Positions 26,567 to 36,457 of a stretch of 64,000 bases of DNA are shown piece by piece. How positions within the stretch are numbered: the stretch's first letter is position 1; the number at the start of each line of letters is the position of its first letter. The DNA comes from Pulveribacter suum (GTDB taxonomy: Bacteria > Pseudomonadota > Gammaproteobacteria > Burkholderiales > Burkholderiaceae_C). The translations under genes were made by a program, and so were the position numbers. The notes under the pieces were generated by a model. The model ran no database searches. It was not told the origin of the DNA and saw only the letters and a list, made by a program, of their open reading frames with translations. The stretch spans positions 1,632,501 through 1,696,500 of the forward strand of contig NZ_CP027792.1 in NCBI RefSeq assembly GCF_003013695.1, in the 5' to 3' direction.

Positions 26567-26614
26567 TGCGTTTTGCCAAAAGGCTGATTTTTCCACGCTA
26601 CAATGCGTGGCTAC

Positions 26615-26691
26615 GGTGGCTGTAGCTCAGTTGGTAGAGTCCAGGATTGTGATTCCTGTTGTCGTGGGTTCGAGCCCCATCAGCCACCCCA
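26615..26691 (+). tRNA. tRNA-His (anticodon GUG)
   Basis: A 77-nt cloverleaf including the extra 5' G(-1) opposite C73, the hallmark of tRNA-His. The acceptor GTGGCTG pairs with CAGCCAC, and CCA is encoded. The anticodon loop TTGTGAT gives GTG. A TACAAT hexamer at 26599-26604 is a fitting -10 box about 10 bp upstream. Confidence 0.97.
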
Positions 26692-26699
26692 GATAAGCG

Positions 26700-26734
26700 A
26701 AGGCGCTGCAACTCTCAAGGTTGCAGCGCCTTTT
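26700..26734 (+). terminator. Rho-independent terminator after tRNA-His
   Basis: A 13-bp perfect stem, AAGGCGCTGCAAC / GTTGCAGCGCCTT, with a 7-base loop, then TTTTG. It stops the tRNA transcript before the convergent GGDEF/EAL gene. Confidence 0.92.
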
Positions 26735-26749
26735 GCGTTGTGGCGGCCT

Positions 26750-28975
26750 TCAGTGGCGGCCGGCCCGCCCCAGCGCCTCCTGCAGCGCCGCGGCCGGCAT
26801 GGGTTTGGCGAAGTGGTAGCCCTGGGCCTCCTCGCAGCCCTGCTCGCGCAGGAAGGCCAGTTGCGCGGGCGTTTCCACGCCCTCGGCGGTGGTGCGCATC
26901 CCCAGGGCCTGGGCCATGCGGATGATGGCGATGACGATGGCCCGGTCGTTGCCGTCGTGGCCCAGGTCGCGCACGAAGGACTGGTCGATCTTCAGCCGGT
27001 GGATGCGAAAACGCTTGAGCTGACTGAGCGATGAGTAGCCGGTGCCGAAGTCGTCCACCGACAGGCGTACGCCCTGGGCGTGCATGCGGTCCATGATCTG
27101 TGCGGCGGCCTCCGGGTCGTCGATGGCCACGTTCTCGGTCAGCTCCAGCTCCAGCCGGTCACCGGGCAGGCCATGCCCGGCCAGCAGCTGGGCGATGAGC
27201 TCGGGCAGCTGCGGGTGGCGAAACTGCGCCGCCGACAGGTTGACGGCCATGGTCAGCGGCGGCAGGCCCTGGTCATGCCAGCGCTTGAGCTGGGCCACGG
27301 CGGTGCGCAGCACCCATTCGCCGATGACCACGATCTGCCCGCTGTTCTCGGCAATCGGGATGAACTCTGCCGGCCCGATGGCACCCAGCTCGGGGTGGTT
27401 CCAGCGCACCAGCGCTTCCACGCCGCAGATGGCGCCGGTGTTCAGGCACACCTGCGGCTGGTAGAGCAACGTCAGCTGCTCGCGCTCCAGCGCCCGGCGC
27501 AGGGCGTTGGTCAGCGCCAGCGCGCGAGCCGACTGGGCCTGCATGCGCGGCGAAAAGAAGCGGTAGCCGTTGCGGCCCTCGGCCTTGGCGCGGTACATGG
27601 CCGTATCGGCCGCCTGGATGAGCGTGTCGAAATCCTCGCCGTGATCGGGAAACAGGGCGATGCCCATGGACGGGGACATGCACAGCTCGTGGCGGCCCAG
27701 CTGCAGCGGCTGGCGGGCGGCCTCCTGCATCTTGGCCGCCACGCGGGCGGCGCCCTGGGCGTTGGCGCCCACCAGCAGCAGCACGAACTCGTCGCCGCCC
27801 AGGCGCGCCACGGTGTCGCGCTCGCGCACGGTGCCGCGCAGGCGCTGGGCGATCTCCATCAGCAGGGCGTCGCCCGCGCGGTGGCCCAGCGAGTCATTGA
27901 CGTGCTTGAAGTTGTCCAGGTCCAGGAACATCACCGCCAGCGGCTGGCCGCCCTCGCGCGCCAGGCGCACTGCTTCCTGGCCGCGCTCGGCCAGCAGCAC
28001 GCGGTTGGGCAAGCCGGTAAGAGCGTCGTAGTGCGCCATCCAGTGGATGCGTTCCTGGTCGTGCTTGCGCTGCTCGATCTCGCGGTGCAGGTCGGCCACG
28101 GTCTCGCGCAGCTCCTGCGTGCGCTCGCGCACCTGCTGCTCCAGCGCCCCGTGCATGTGCGCCAGCTGCGCCTGGATGCGCAGCCGCTCGCTCACGTCCA
28201 GCACGATCCACAGCGTGCCCTGGGACAGGTCCTGCGGGTCCATGGCGCGGCTGCGCACCTCGCAGACCACGGCGCGCCCGTCCTTGGCGCGCAGCGTCAT
28301 CTCGCCCTCGTAATCCTGGCCCAGCCCGATGGGCGCATAGCACTGCTCTCCTGCACGCTGCCAGTCCGTTTCGCTCAGGTACCAGTGGCGCGAGCTCAGG
28401 CCCAGCAGCTCGCCGGGTCCGTAGCCCAGCATCCGCTCGAAGTGGCGGTTGCAGCGGGCCAGGTGGCGCTCGCGCAGCACCACGATGCCGACCATGGCGT
28501 GGTCGAACAGCATCTGCTTTTCGCGCTCCGACGCGCTGAGGCGGGCCTGCGCGCGCTTTTGCTCATCGATGTCGTCAACGATCCAGATCGAGCCCTCCGC
28601 GCTGTCGGCCGGATTGATCAGCCGCCCCGTCAGATGGGCCCAGAACAGCGGGCCGCCGGTGCGCCGCATCTGGCGCTCGGTGCGGTAGGTCAGGCCCTGG
28701 GCCAGCACCGGATAGGCGGCGCGCCCCAGTTCGCGAAAAGCCTCGCGGCTGGGGTGCAGGGCCTCGCTGCTGCGGCCCACCGCGTCGCTGGGCGAGTGCA
28801 GGCCGAAGATCTCCGCATAGCGCTGGTTGCAGCGCACTACGGCGCGGTGGCGGATGAAGACGATGCCCACGCCTGCGCTGTCCAGCAAGGTCTGCTGCTC
28901 GCGCAAAATGCGTTGCAGCGCCAGCGTGGAGGACTGTCCTGGCGGCACAGCCAGGGCGTCGGGCATGAGGGACAT
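26750..28975 (-). CDS. PAS-PAS-GGDEF-EAL signalling protein (c-di-GMP turnover)
   Basis: A 741-residue protein with no clear membrane helices. Two PAS domains (about residues 25-140 and 150-265, each beginning near '[19 protein letters not shown]' or '[17 protein letters not shown]') are followed by a coiled linker. The GGDEF domain has '[11 protein letters not shown]', an intact diguanylate cyclase site. The EAL domain has '[12 protein letters not shown]', '[15 protein letters not shown]' and '[11 protein letters not shown]', all metal-binding residues present. Both activities look possible; the net direction cannot be told. It is divergent from ppk1, with the ppk1 Pho box about 130 bp upstream of its start. 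Confidence 0.93.
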   Translation of the reverse strand: MSLMPDALAVPPGQSSTLALQRILREQQTLLDSAGVGIVFIRHRAVVRCNQRYAEIFGLHSPSDAVGRSSEALHPSREAFRELGRAAYPVLAQGLTYRTERQMRRTGGPLFWAHLTGRLINPADSAEGSIWIVDDIDEQKRAQARLSASEREKQMLFDHAMVGIVVLRERHLARCNRHFERMLGYGPGELLGLSSRHWYLSETDWQRAGEQCYAPIGLGQDYEGEMTLRAKDGRAVVCEVRSRAMDPQDLSQGTLWIVLDVSERLRIQAQLAHMHGALEQQVRERTQELRETVADLHREIEQRKHDQERIHWMAHYDALTGLPNRVLLAERGQEAVRLAREGGQPLAVMFLDLDNFKHVNDSLGHRAGDALLMEIAQRLRGTVRERDTVARLGGDEFVLLLVGANAQGAARVAAKMQEAARQPLQLGRHELCMSPSMGIALFPDHGEDFDTLIQAADTAMYRAKAEGRNGYRFFSPRMQAQSARALALTNALRRALEREQLTLLYQPQVCLNTGAICGVEALVRWNHPELGAIGPAEFIPIAENSGQIVVIGEWVLRTAVAQLKRWHDQGLPPLTMAVNLSAAQFRHPQLPELIAQLLAGHGLPGDRLELELTENVAIDDPEAAAQIMDRMHAQGVRLSVDDFGTGYSSLSQLKRFRIHRLKIDQSFVRDLGHDGNDRAIVIAIIRMAQALGMRTTAEGVETPAQLAFLREQGCEEAQGYHFAKPMPAAALQEALGRAGRH

Positions 28976-29106
28976 GGCAGGGCAAGGAAGCCGAGGGCGA
29001 ACGGCAAAACCTCAATTTGTACCTAATTGTTGCTCTTACAGCAACAGTAGTTACACGCATCAGCTAGGAAGCATCGCAAACAACGGTGAGCTGCCGGCGG
29101 CTGTGC

Positions 29107-29124
29107 CTGTCATGAAAATGTCAC
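29107..29124 (+). promoter_or_regulatory. Pho box upstream of ppk1
   Basis: CTGTCATGAAAATGTCAC is two CTGTCAY-type heptamers separated by four bases, one mismatch from the classic PhoB box. A GACACT hexamer at 29135-29140 lies 10 bp further on, where a Pho-dependent -10 is expected. It supports the ppk1 start at 29172 over the in-frame ATG at 29112, which would lie inside the box. Confidence 0.65.
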
Positions 29125-29171
29125 CGGGCCTGCCGACACTGGCGAAAGCATCTTTCTTTCTCGCCCGCGCA

Positions 29172-31319
29172 ATGATGTCCCTGCTGCAGCCTTCGCCCTC
29201 CGTCGAACACACCGTGCAGGGCGAGGTGGTGCCGCCGGGCGCCTCTGGTGGCTCGGCTCTGGTCCTGCTGGACCGCGACCACAGCATCCTGGCCTTCAAC
29301 GAACGCGTGCTGGACTGGGCCGTGCGCGAGGACGTGCCTCTGCTCGAACGCCTGCGCTACCTGTGCATCGTCTCGTCCAACCTCGATGAATTCTTTGAGG
29401 TGCGGGCGGCCGCCCACCTGGGCATGGCCCCGAATGGCAGCGCCCCGGGCCTGTGCGGCGTCAGCGCCTTCGAGGCGCTGGCGCTCAAGGCCCAGGCACT
29501 GGTGGCGCGCCAGTACGCGCTGTACAACGATTCGCTGATGCCCGCCTTTGCAGCGCTGGGCATTCGCATCGCCGCGCACAGCGAACGCACGCCCGCGCAG
29601 CGGCGCTGGGTGCGCGAGCACTTTGCGCGCGAGGTGCGGCCGCTCTTGATCCCCGTGGGGCTGGACCCGGCCCACCCCTTCCCGCAGGTGGCCAACAAGT
29701 CGCTCAACTTCATCGTGCGCCTGCGCGGCGGCGACGCCTTCGGGCGCGAAAACCAGATTGCCATCGTGAAGGTGCCCCGCGCCCTGCAGCGCATCCTGCG
29801 GCTGCCGGCCAAGGGGGCGGCGCCTGGCACCACGTTCGTCAGCCTGTCCAGCGTCATCCGCGCGCACCTGGCGGAGCTGTTTGCGGCGCGGCAGGTGGTG
29901 GAGGTCTCGCAGTTCCGCGTCACGCGCCACTCCGACCTGGCCGTGGACGAGGAAGACGTGCGCAACCTGCGCACCGCCCTGCGCCAGGGCCTGCAGCACC
30001 GCCACTACGGCCGGGCGGTGCGGCTGGAGGTGTCGGCCGGCTGCTCGGATTTCCTGGCGGACTTTCTGCGCTCGCAGTTCGAGCTGCCGGCGGCCGCGCT
30101 GTACCGCGTGCCCGGGCCGGTGAACCTGGTGCGGCTGGGCCAGCTGGTGGACCTGATCAACCAGCCGGCGCTGCTCTTTCCCGCCTGGCGGCCGGCCTGG
30201 CCGGCGCAGCTGCCGCGCGCCGGCGGCATCCTGGCGCGGCTGCGCCGGCGCGACGTGCTCATCCACCAGCCGTTTGAGAGCTTCGATGGCGTGCTGGCCT
30301 TTCTGCGCGAAGCCGCGCACGACCCGCAGGTGCTGGCCATCAAGCAGACCATCTACCGCACCGGCGCCGACGCCGAACAGATGGAGCTGCTGCGCGAGGC
30401 CGTGCGCCGCGGCAAGGAGGTGATGGCCGTGGTGGAGCTGAAGGCCCGCTTCGACGAAGAAGCCAACATCAACTGGGCCGAGGCGCTGGAGTCCATCGGC
30501 GCGCAGGTGGTCTATGGCGTGGTGGGCCTGAAGACCCACGCCAAGATGCTGCTGGTCACGCGGCGCGAGGGCGGCGGCCTGCGCCGCTACGGCCACCTGT
30601 CCACCGGCAACTACAACCCGCGCACCGCGCGGCTGTACACCGACCTGAGCCACCTCACGGCCGACCTGCACCTCACCGCCGACATGGACGCCGTGTTCGA
30701 CCACCTGGCCAACCAGAACCGCGTGCCCAAACTCAAGCGCCTGCTGCTCGCGCCGTTCGATCTGCAGCGGCGCATGATCGAGAAGATCGACGCCGCCGGC
30801 CTGGCCGCCGAGCGCGGCGAGGGGGGGCGCATCGTGGCCCGGATGAACGCGCTGACCGACGAGGCCCTGATGGCGGCGCTGGTGCGCGCCGCCCGGCGCG
30901 GCGCCAGCGTGGACCTGATCGTGCGCGGCGCCTGCATGCTGCCGGCGCAGGTGGCAGGCATGACGGAGCGCATCCGCGTGCGCTCGGTCATCGGCCGCTT
31001 CCTGGAGCACACGCGGGTCTTTTACTTTCGCAGCGGCGATCAGGAAGACCTGTACCTGTCCAGCGCCGACTGGATGAACCGCAACATGCTGCGCCGCGTC
31101 GAAGTCGCCTGGCCCGTGACCGATGCCAGGCTGCGCCAGCGCATCATCGACGAGTGCCTGGTCGCCTACCTGCACGACGACCGCGACGCCTGGACGCTGG
31201 CGGGCGACGGCGGCTACACGCGCGCCCCCCGCGCCCTGGACGGCTGCGGCGCCCAGGCGGCGCTGATGGCGCGCTACGCGCCGCGCACGCCGGCCCTCAA
31301 GGGCGGCGCGGGCCTGTGA
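29172..31319 (+). CDS. ppk1: Polyphosphate kinase 1
   Basis: A 715-residue enzyme that polymerises the gamma-phosphate of ATP into polyphosphate. N domain: 'DRDHSILAFNERVLDWAV', 'CIVSSNLDEFFEVR'. Core: 'IKQTIYRTGADAEQMELLRE'. Catalytic His region: 'VVGLKTHAKMLLVTRRE', where the His is autophosphorylated. It also has 'YGHLSTGNYNPRTARLYTDL'. Full-length and intact. The start ATGATG at 29172 is chosen because a Pho box lies upstream. It is convergent with ppx, the enzyme that degrades its product, and divergent from a c-di-GMP protein. Confidence 0.95.
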   Translation: MMSLLQPSPSVEHTVQGEVVPPGASGGSALVLLDRDHSILAFNERVLDWAVREDVPLLERLRYLCIVSSNLDEFFEVRAAAHLGMAPNGSAPGLCGVSAFEALALKAQALVARQYALYNDSLMPAFAALGIRIAAHSERTPAQRRWVREHFAREVRPLLIPVGLDPAHPFPQVANKSLNFIVRLRGGDAFGRENQIAIVKVPRALQRILRLPAKGAAPGTTFVSLSSVIRAHLAELFAARQVVEVSQFRVTRHSDLAVDEEDVRNLRTALRQGLQHRHYGRAVRLEVSAGCSDFLADFLRSQFELPAAALYRVPGPVNLVRLGQLVDLINQPALLFPAWRPAWPAQLPRAGGILARLRRRDVLIHQPFESFDGVLAFLREAAHDPQVLAIKQTIYRTGADAEQMELLREAVRRGKEVMAVVELKARFDEEANINWAEALESIGAQVVYGVVGLKTHAKMLLVTRREGGGLRRYGHLSTGNYNPRTARLYTDLSHLTADLHLTADMDAVFDHLANQNRVPKLKRLLLAPFDLQRRMIEKIDAAGLAAERGEGGRIVARMNALTDEALMAALVRAARRGASVDLIVRGACMLPAQVAGMTERIRVRSVIGRFLEHTRVFYFRSGDQEDLYLSSADWMNRNMLRRVEVAWPVTDARLRQRIIDECLVAYLHDDRDAWTLAGDGGYTRAPRALDGCGAQAALMARYAPRTPALKGGAGL

Positions 31320-31363
31320 GGGGCGCGCGCCCGGGGTGCTGCGGCAGGCGGCCCGTGGCCTGG

Positions 31364-31419
31364 CAACTATTGTTTTGATAGCTGCCAGCGCTTGACTGAC
31401 GGGCGCTAGAGGCAGATTT
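31364..31419. repeat. Dispersed hairpin repeat R1, copy f
   Basis: CTATTGTTTTGATAGCTGCC, then AGCGCTTGACTGACGGGCGC. This gives the R1 tail plus a partly degraded hairpin. It lies in the 109-bp gap between the convergent ppk1 and ppx. Confidence 0.7.
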
Positions 31420-31428
31420 CATGCATAT

Positions 31429-32907
31429 TCACGCCAGCTCGGCGTGGTAGTCCCACGGCGTCTTCTGCCAGGCCAGTGCCTCCTCGCTCAGCAGGTGGGC
31501 CGACTGCGGATAGGCCCGGGCCCAGCCCGGGCGCGTGCGCACGGTGCAGCGGCTGCCCTGCAGCTGCAGCTGCAGCCCGTCCACGTCGGGCGCGCGGCGG
31601 GCGTGGCACAGCGCCACGGCGGTGCGCAGGCACATCAGCTGCAGGGCCAGCGCCGGGTCGGCCAGAGCGGCCTCCAGCTTGCGCAGCTTGCCGCGGTGGC
31701 CCAGCACCAGCTGGCCCAGGGCCTGCAGCTCGGCCTGGGCAAAGCCTGCTGCGTCTGCATGGGCCAGGATGTAGGCGCCGTGGCGGTGGTAACCCTCGTG
31801 CGAGATGCGCCCGCCGATCTCGTGCAGCCGGGCAGCCCACTGCAGCTGGCGCGCGGCGTCCTCGCTGCCGGCGGGCGCGGCCTGCGCGAACAGCCGGCCG
31901 GCCAGCTGCGCCACGCGCGCGGCCTGCGCCTCGTCCACGCCAAAGCGCTGCACCAGGCCCTGCACGCTGGCCGAGCGCAGGTCGGCGCCGGGTTGCTCGC
32001 GCTCGAGCAGGTCGTACAGCGCACCCTGGCGCAGCGCGCCCTGGGCCACGGTGATCTGCTCCAGGCCCAGCAGGTCGAACAGGGCGCGCACGATGCTCAC
32101 GCCCCCGCCGATGACCGGGCGGCGGTCGTCCTTCAGGCCGTCCAGCTTCACCCGGTCGGCGTGGCGCGCGCGCAGCAGCTGCTCGTGCAGCCAGTCCAGG
32201 CCGGCGCGGGTGATCAGGCCCTCGCCATGGCCGGCCGCGGCCAGCACCGTGCCTACCGCGCCCATGGTGCCCGACGAGCCATAGGCCACATCCCAGTGGC
32301 TGGCGTGGTAGGCCTGGGCCACTTCGTCCAGCACGGCGCGGGCGGCCGTCTCGGCGGCGGCAAAGGCCTCGCGCGTCAAGTCGCCGCCGGCAAAATAGCG
32401 CCCCGACCAAGCCACGCTGCCCACGCGGCAGGAGGCCACGGCGGCAGCCGTGAACTGCTGCCCCAGGATCAGCTCGGTGGAGCGCCCGCCGATGTCCACC
32501 ACCAGCCGGCGCTCGTTCGACTGCGGCAGCAGGCGCGCAACGCCCTGGTAGATCAGCCGCGCCTCTTCCGGGCCCGAGACCACCTCGATGGGAAAACCCA
32601 GGATGGCGCTGCCGCGGCGAATGAACTCCTCGCGGTTGCGCGCCTCGCGCAGCGTCTGGGTGGCCACGGCGCGCACCCGGGCGGGCGCAAAGCCGGCCAG
32701 GCGCTCGGCAAAGCGCGCCAGGCAGTCCCAGCCGCGCTGCATGGCCGCCGGCGACAGGTTGCGTTCGTCGTCCAGATCGCCGCCCTGGCGCACGGTTTCC
32801 TTGCGGTATTCGACGCGGTGGATGAGGCCGTGCTCGAGGCGGCCGATTTCGAGGCGAAAGCTGTTGGACCCCAGGTCCACGGCCGCAAGCAGTGTTCCGT
32901 CTTGCAT
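31429..32907 (-). CDS. ppx: Exopolyphosphatase, Ppx/GppA family
   Basis: A 492-residue phosphatase of the ASKHA fold. The N-terminal phosphate loop is 'LAAVDLGSNSFRLEIGRLE'. Also visible are 'VVSGPEEARLIYQGV', the second loop 'VVDIGGRSTELILGQ' and 'GSSGTMGAVGTVLAA'. The C-terminal HD-like helical domain ends with 'RLHEIGGRISHEGYHRHGAY'. It removes terminal phosphate from polyphosphate (and possibly pppGpp). It is convergent with ppk1, the usual functional pair. Confidence 0.94.
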   Translation of the reverse strand: MQDGTLLAAVDLGSNSFRLEIGRLEHGLIHRVEYRKETVRQGGDLDDERNLSPAAMQRGWDCLARFAERLAGFAPARVRAVATQTLREARNREEFIRRGSAILGFPIEVVSGPEEARLIYQGVARLLPQSNERRLVVDIGGRSTELILGQQFTAAAVASCRVGSVAWSGRYFAGGDLTREAFAAAETAARAVLDEVAQAYHASHWDVAYGSSGTMGAVGTVLAAAGHGEGLITRAGLDWLHEQLLRARHADRVKLDGLKDDRRPVIGGGVSIVRALFDLLGLEQITVAQGALRQGALYDLLEREQPGADLRSASVQGLVQRFGVDEAQAARVAQLAGRLFAQAAPAGSEDAARQLQWAARLHEIGGRISHEGYHRHGAYILAHADAAGFAQAELQALGQLVLGHRGKLRKLEAALADPALALQLMCLRTAVALCHARRAPDVDGLQLQLQGSRCTVRTRPGWARAYPQSAHLLSEEALAWQKTPWDYHAELA

Positions 32908-32978
32908 GAATGAGCGCGTTCAGCGCGGTTTCTTTGGCGGGGCCGCATGGTAGCGCCGCCGCGGGGGTGAACAGGCGG

Positions 32979-34112
32979 CTAGCCGACGATGCGGCCGTCG
33001 CCCGCCAGCATGCTCTGCGTGACCACGCCGCTGGCCAGGCGCCGGCCCTGGTAGGCCACCACGTAGCCGCCCAGCTGCACCTCGCGGCGCTTTCTGAAGG
33101 CGGCCAGCACGCTGGCGCGGTGCAGCGGGCCGGCCGCCGAGGCCAGCACCTCGGCCGTGTAGCGCGCGGCGATGAAGCCGGCCAGCCCCTGGGGCGAGGG
33201 CGGCTCGTCGTACAGCCGGCCCAGCACGTCGCGATAGGCGCGCACGATGGGCAGGCCGGCGGTGACCAGCGGCACCGGCTGGGTGGCGATCACCGGCACG
33301 TTGCGCCGCGCGCCGCCCAGCTGGGCCAGCACCTGCAGGTTCACGTCGGCCAGAGCCACCACGTAGCACTGGCGCCCGCGCGGCAGCTCCAGGGCGGCCA
33401 GATACTCGTGCAGCTCGGGCGTGCCGCCCACGAACAGCACGATCACGGGCGGCGCAGCGCGGCCCGGCGCGGCCGTCAGCACCTGGGTGCGCAGCCCCAT
33501 GGCCACGCCGGCCTGCAGCACCGAGGCCTGCAGCTGCTGCTGCAGGGCAGGGTGGGCAAACACCACGCCCGCCTGCTGCACGCCCACGGCCGCCAGCGAA
33601 CGCACGGCGTGGCCGATCTGGGCCTGGTAGTCGGGAAAGATGGTGAACACCGTGTCGCCCTCGTCCTGCCACTGCCGGTGCAGCCAGGGCGCGACCAGGG
33701 CCAAGCCGGCGCTGGCGCCCTGCAGCTGGGCCAGGGCAGCGGCGGCGCCGTCGCCCGCGCAGCCCGACAGCGCGACGCAGCCCGCGTGCTGGTGCGCGGC
33801 CTGCCAGGCGGCGCGCGTGGCGGCGGCCGAGCCATCGGTCTCCAGCACCAGGTGCTGCACCGGCTGGCCGCGCAGCCCGCCGCGGGCATTGAAGTCGGCC
33901 CAGGCGGCGCGCGAGCCGATCAGGAAGTCGCGGCTCACGTCCTGCTGGCGTGCCGACAGATCGACGATCTGCGCCACGGCGAGCGGGCGCTCGTCCTGGG
34001 CCCGGGCGCGCGGCAGGGCGGCAGCGGCGGCGCCCAGGCCGGCGGCCTGCAGCAGGGTGCGGCGGCGCAGGGCGGGGGCTGGGGCGGTCTGGAGTGAGGG
34101 GTGGCGGTGCAT
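32979..34112 (-). CDS. ABC transporter substrate-binding protein (branched-chain amino acid type)
   Basis: A 377-residue periplasmic binding protein, type I fold (Leu/Ile/Val-binding, also used for urea and amides). The signal has a Tat-like 'RRRTLLQAAGLGAAAAALP' and cleavage near 'ARA-QDERP'. Conserved parts are 'QIVDLSARQQDVSRDFLIG' and 'VALSGCAGDGAAAALAQL'. No permease or ATPase gene is adjacent, so it is an orphan component. The ATG at 34112 has GGAAGA upstream; a longer start at 34142 exists but lacks support. It is divergent from pstS, and a weaker Pho-box-like site faces it at 34174-34191. Confidence 0.85.
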   Translation of the reverse strand: MHRHPSLQTAPAPALRRRTLLQAAGLGAAAAALPRARAQDERPLAVAQIVDLSARQQDVSRDFLIGSRAAWADFNARGGLRGQPVQHLVLETDGSAAATRAAWQAAHQHAGCVALSGCAGDGAAAALAQLQGASAGLALVAPWLHRQWQDEGDTVFTIFPDYQAQIGHAVRSLAAVGVQQAGVVFAHPALQQQLQASVLQAGVAMGLRTQVLTAAPGRAAPPVIVLFVGGTPELHEYLAALELPRGRQCYVVALADVNLQVLAQLGGARRNVPVIATQPVPLVTAGLPIVRAYRDVLGRLYDEPPSPQGLAGFIAARYTAEVLASAAGPLHRASVLAAFRKRREVQLGGYVVAYQGRRLASGVVTQSMLAGDGRIVG

Positions 34113-34173
34113 GGGGGTCTTCCGTATGCGCTGCGCCGGCATCGGCAGCGGCTGCGCAGCCTACGCAGCGCCT

Positions 34174-34191
34174 GCGACGGTTATGTGACAG
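34174..34191 (-). promoter_or_regulatory. Possible weak Pho box facing the ABC binding-protein gene
   Basis: On the minus strand CTGTCACATAACCGTCGC has one perfect and one imperfect (CCGTCGC) heptamer with the correct four-base spacing. It is about 60 bp before the binding-protein start. The second half-site has two mismatches, so this is tentative. Confidence 0.35.
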
Positions 34192-34244
34192 CGGCGCGGC
34201 ACCGGCGTCGCGTGGAAAAACCACCGTTGTGACGGCTGCGCCGC

Positions 34245-34262
34245 GTGTCATGCACCTGTCAC
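34245..34262 (+). promoter_or_regulatory. Pho box and promoter of the pst operon
   Basis: GTGTCATGCACCTGTCAC is two heptamers spaced by four bases, one mismatch from the PhoB consensus. A TACAGT -10 hexamer sits at 34273-34278, exactly 10 bp downstream, so PhoB would replace the -35 box. The pstS ATG is 40 bp beyond the -10. Confidence 0.8.
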
Positions 34263-34317
34263 AAACGATTCCTACAGTCCCGGCATACCGCTTTTTTTCA
34301 ACCACGAGGTCTTCTTC

Positions 34318-35358
34318 ATGAAACTCTCCGCGATTCGGGTTCTGGTGTCTGGTGTGGTGGCCATGGGCGCGGCAGGCGGCGCCTGGGCGCAGCAGGAAGC
34401 AACGGGCGCGGGCGCCAGCTTCCCCGCGCCGCTGTACTCCAAGTGGGCCGCCGACTACCACAAGGCCACGGGCGTGAAGATCAACTACCAGTCGGTGGGC
34501 TCGGGGGCCGGCCTGCGCCAGATCGAGGCCAAGACGGTGGACTTCGGTGCGTCTGATGCGCCGCTCAAGGACGAGGAGCTGACGGCCAAGGGCCTGGTGC
34601 AGTTCCCCACGGTGATCGGTGGCATCGTGCCGGTGGTCAATATCAAGGGCATCCAGCCGGGGCAGCTCAAGCTCAATGGCCAGGTCATCGGCGACATCTA
34701 CCTGGGCAAGATCACCAAGTGGAACGATGAGGCCGTCCGCGCGCTGAACCCCGGCGTGGCCCTGCCCGACGCGGCCATCGCCCCGGTGCGCCGCGCCGAC
34801 GGCTCGGGCACGACGTTCGGCTTCACCAACTACCTGTCCAAGACCAACGCCGACTGGAAGGCCAAGGTGGGCGAGGGCACGGCGGTGAATTGGCCCCTGG
34901 GCGCGGGCGGCAAGGGCAACGAGGGCGTGGCCGCCTTCGTGGGCCGCCTGCCCAATTCCATCGGCTACGTGGAGTACGCCTATGTCAAGCAAAACAAGCT
35001 GACCTACGCGCAGATGCAAAACAGCGCCGGCCACTTCGTCTCGCCGGACGAGGCCTCCTTCAAGGCTGCTGCCGCAGGCGCTGACTGGGCGAAAAGCTTC
35101 TACCAGATCCTGACCAACCAGCCCGGCCCGGACGCCTGGCCCATCACGTCGGCCACCTTCATCCTGATGCACAAGGCGCAGGACAAGCCGGTGCAGGCCG
35201 CCACGGCGCTCAAGTTCTTCGAGTGGGCCTACAAGAGCGGCGACAAGACCGCCTCCGACTTGGACTACGTGGCCATGCCCGAAAGCGTCAAGGGCGTGAT
35301 CGCCAAGTCCTGGGGCGACATCAAGGACGCCTCCGGCCAGGCCATTTCGCTGAAGTAA
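34318..35358 (+). CDS. pstS: Phosphate ABC transporter substrate-binding protein PstS
   Basis: A 346-residue periplasmic phosphate-binding protein. The signal peptide is about residues 1-24 (cleavage near 'GAWA-QQEA'). Phosphate-binding loops are '[19 protein letters not shown]', '[20 protein letters not shown]', 'GASDAPL' and '[17 protein letters not shown]'; the Ser, Asp, Arg and Thr residues match the PstS ligand set. It is first in pstSCAB-phoU-phoB-phoR, under a strong Pho box. Confidence 0.97.
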   Translation: MKLSAIRVLVSGVVAMGAAGGAWAQQEATGAGASFPAPLYSKWAADYHKATGVKINYQSVGSGAGLRQIEAKTVDFGASDAPLKDEELTAKGLVQFPTVIGGIVPVVNIKGIQPGQLKLNGQVIGDIYLGKITKWNDEAVRALNPGVALPDAAIAPVRRADGSGTTFGFTNYLSKTNADWKAKVGEGTAVNWPLGAGGKGNEGVAAFVGRLPNSIGYVEYAYVKQNKLTYAQMQNSAGHFVSPDEASFKAAAAGADWAKSFYQILTNQPGPDAWPITSATFILMHKAQDKPVQAATALKFFEWAYKSGDKTASDLDYVAMPESVKGVIAKSWGDIKDASGQAISLK

Positions 35359-35366
35359 GCTGGCGC

Positions 35367-35391
35367 GCCGGCCCGCCCTGCACGGGCCGGC
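35367..35391. other. GC hairpin between pstS and pstC
   Basis: A perfect 9-bp stem GCCGGCCCG / CGGGCCGGC with a 7-base loop, 8 bp after the pstS stop. There is no T-run. It may protect the 3' end of a processed pstS message or weaken read-through into pstC. Confidence 0.6.
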
Positions 35392-35428
35392 CGGCTGCCT
35401 TGCAACCCCACCATCCCAGGCAACGGAC

Positions 35429-36457
35429 GTGTCCACCATGCTGCCAGCAGCCCCCCAGGCGGCCCCGCTCGAAGCGGCCCGCCGGCTTTCCCCCAGTGCC
35501 CCGCCTGCGCGCCGGCCGATGGTCTCCGGCGTGCTGGTGGACCGCATCTTCGGCGCGCTGGCGCGCGGCGCGGCGCTGCTCACGTTGGCGCTGCTGCTGG
35601 GCATCATGGCCTCGCTGGTGCATGGCGCCTGGCCTTCCATCCAGGCCTACGGCCTGGGCTTTCTGACCAGCAGCGTGTGGGACCCGGTCAAGGACGAGTA
35701 CGGCGGCCTGGTCATGATCTACGGCACGCTGGCCACGTCGTTCATCGCCCTGCTGATCGCCGTGCCGGTCAGCTTCGGCATCGCGCTGTTCCTGACGGAG
35801 CTCTCGCCGGCCTGGCTCAAGCGCCCGCTGGGCACGGCCGTGGAGCTGCTGGCGGCGGTGCCTTCCATCGTCTACGGCATGTGGGGGCTGATGGTCTTCG
35901 GGCCCATCCTGGCCACCTGGGTGCAGCAGCCGCTGCAGGCGCTGCTGTCGGGCGTGCCGTACTTCGGCGCACTGGTGTCGGGCCCGCCGGTGGGCATCGG
36001 CATCCTGTCGGCCGGGATCATCCTGGCGATCATGATCATCCCGTTCATCGCCTCGGTGATGCGCGACGTGTTCGAGGTCACGCCGGCGCTGCTCAAGGAG
36101 TCTGCCTACGGCCTGGGCGCCACCACCTGGGAGGTGGTCTGGAAGGTGGTGCTGCCCTATACCAAGTCCGGCGTGCTGGGCGGAGTGATGCTGGGCCTGG
36201 GCCGCGCCCTGGGCGAGACCATGGCCGTCACCTTCGTCATCGGCAACATGAACCAGCTCAATACGCTGTCGGTCTTCGACGCGGCCAATAGCATCACCTC
36301 GGCCCTGGCCAACGAGTTCGCCGAGGCCGCCCAGGGCCTGCACCAGGCCTCGCTGATCTACCTGGGGCTGGTGCTGTTCTTCATCACCTTCGTCGTGCTG
36401 TCGCTGTCCAAGCTGCTGCTGGCGCGGCTGAAAAAGAGCGAAGGAGCGCGCGCATGA
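35429..36457 (+). CDS. pstC: Phosphate ABC transporter permease PstC
   Basis: A 342-residue permease with six membrane helices after a 30-residue cytoplasmic tail. The binding-protein-dependent permease motif is in '[20 protein letters not shown]' with '[19 protein letters not shown]' nearby. '[19 protein letters not shown]' is typical of PstC. GTG at 35429 is chosen because AGG is eight bases upstream; the in-frame ATG at 35438 is the alternative. The stop overlaps pstA (ATGA). Confidence 0.95.
   Translation: MSTMLPAAPQAAPLEAARRLSPSAPPARRPMVSGVLVDRIFGALARGAALLTLALLLGIMASLVHGAWPSIQAYGLGFLTSSVWDPVKDEYGGLVMIYGTLATSFIALLIAVPVSFGIALFLTELSPAWLKRPLGTAVELLAAVPSIVYGMWGLMVFGPILATWVQQPLQALLSGVPYFGALVSGPPVGIGILSAGIILAIMIIPFIASVMRDVFEVTPALLKESAYGLGATTWEVVWKVVLPYTKSGVLGGVMLGLGRALGETMAVTFVIGNMNQLNTLSVFDAANSITSALANEFAEAAQGLHQASLIYLGLVLFFITFVVLSLSKLLLARLKKSEGARA

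Noticed and set aside
29112..29171. Upstream ATG for ppk1 at 29112
   Set aside because: It falls inside the Pho box and would add 20 residues not typical of the PPK1 start.
29121..31175. A minus-strand open frame of about 684 codons over ppk1
   Set aside because: His/Gln/Ala-rich shadow of ppk1 without recognisable motifs.
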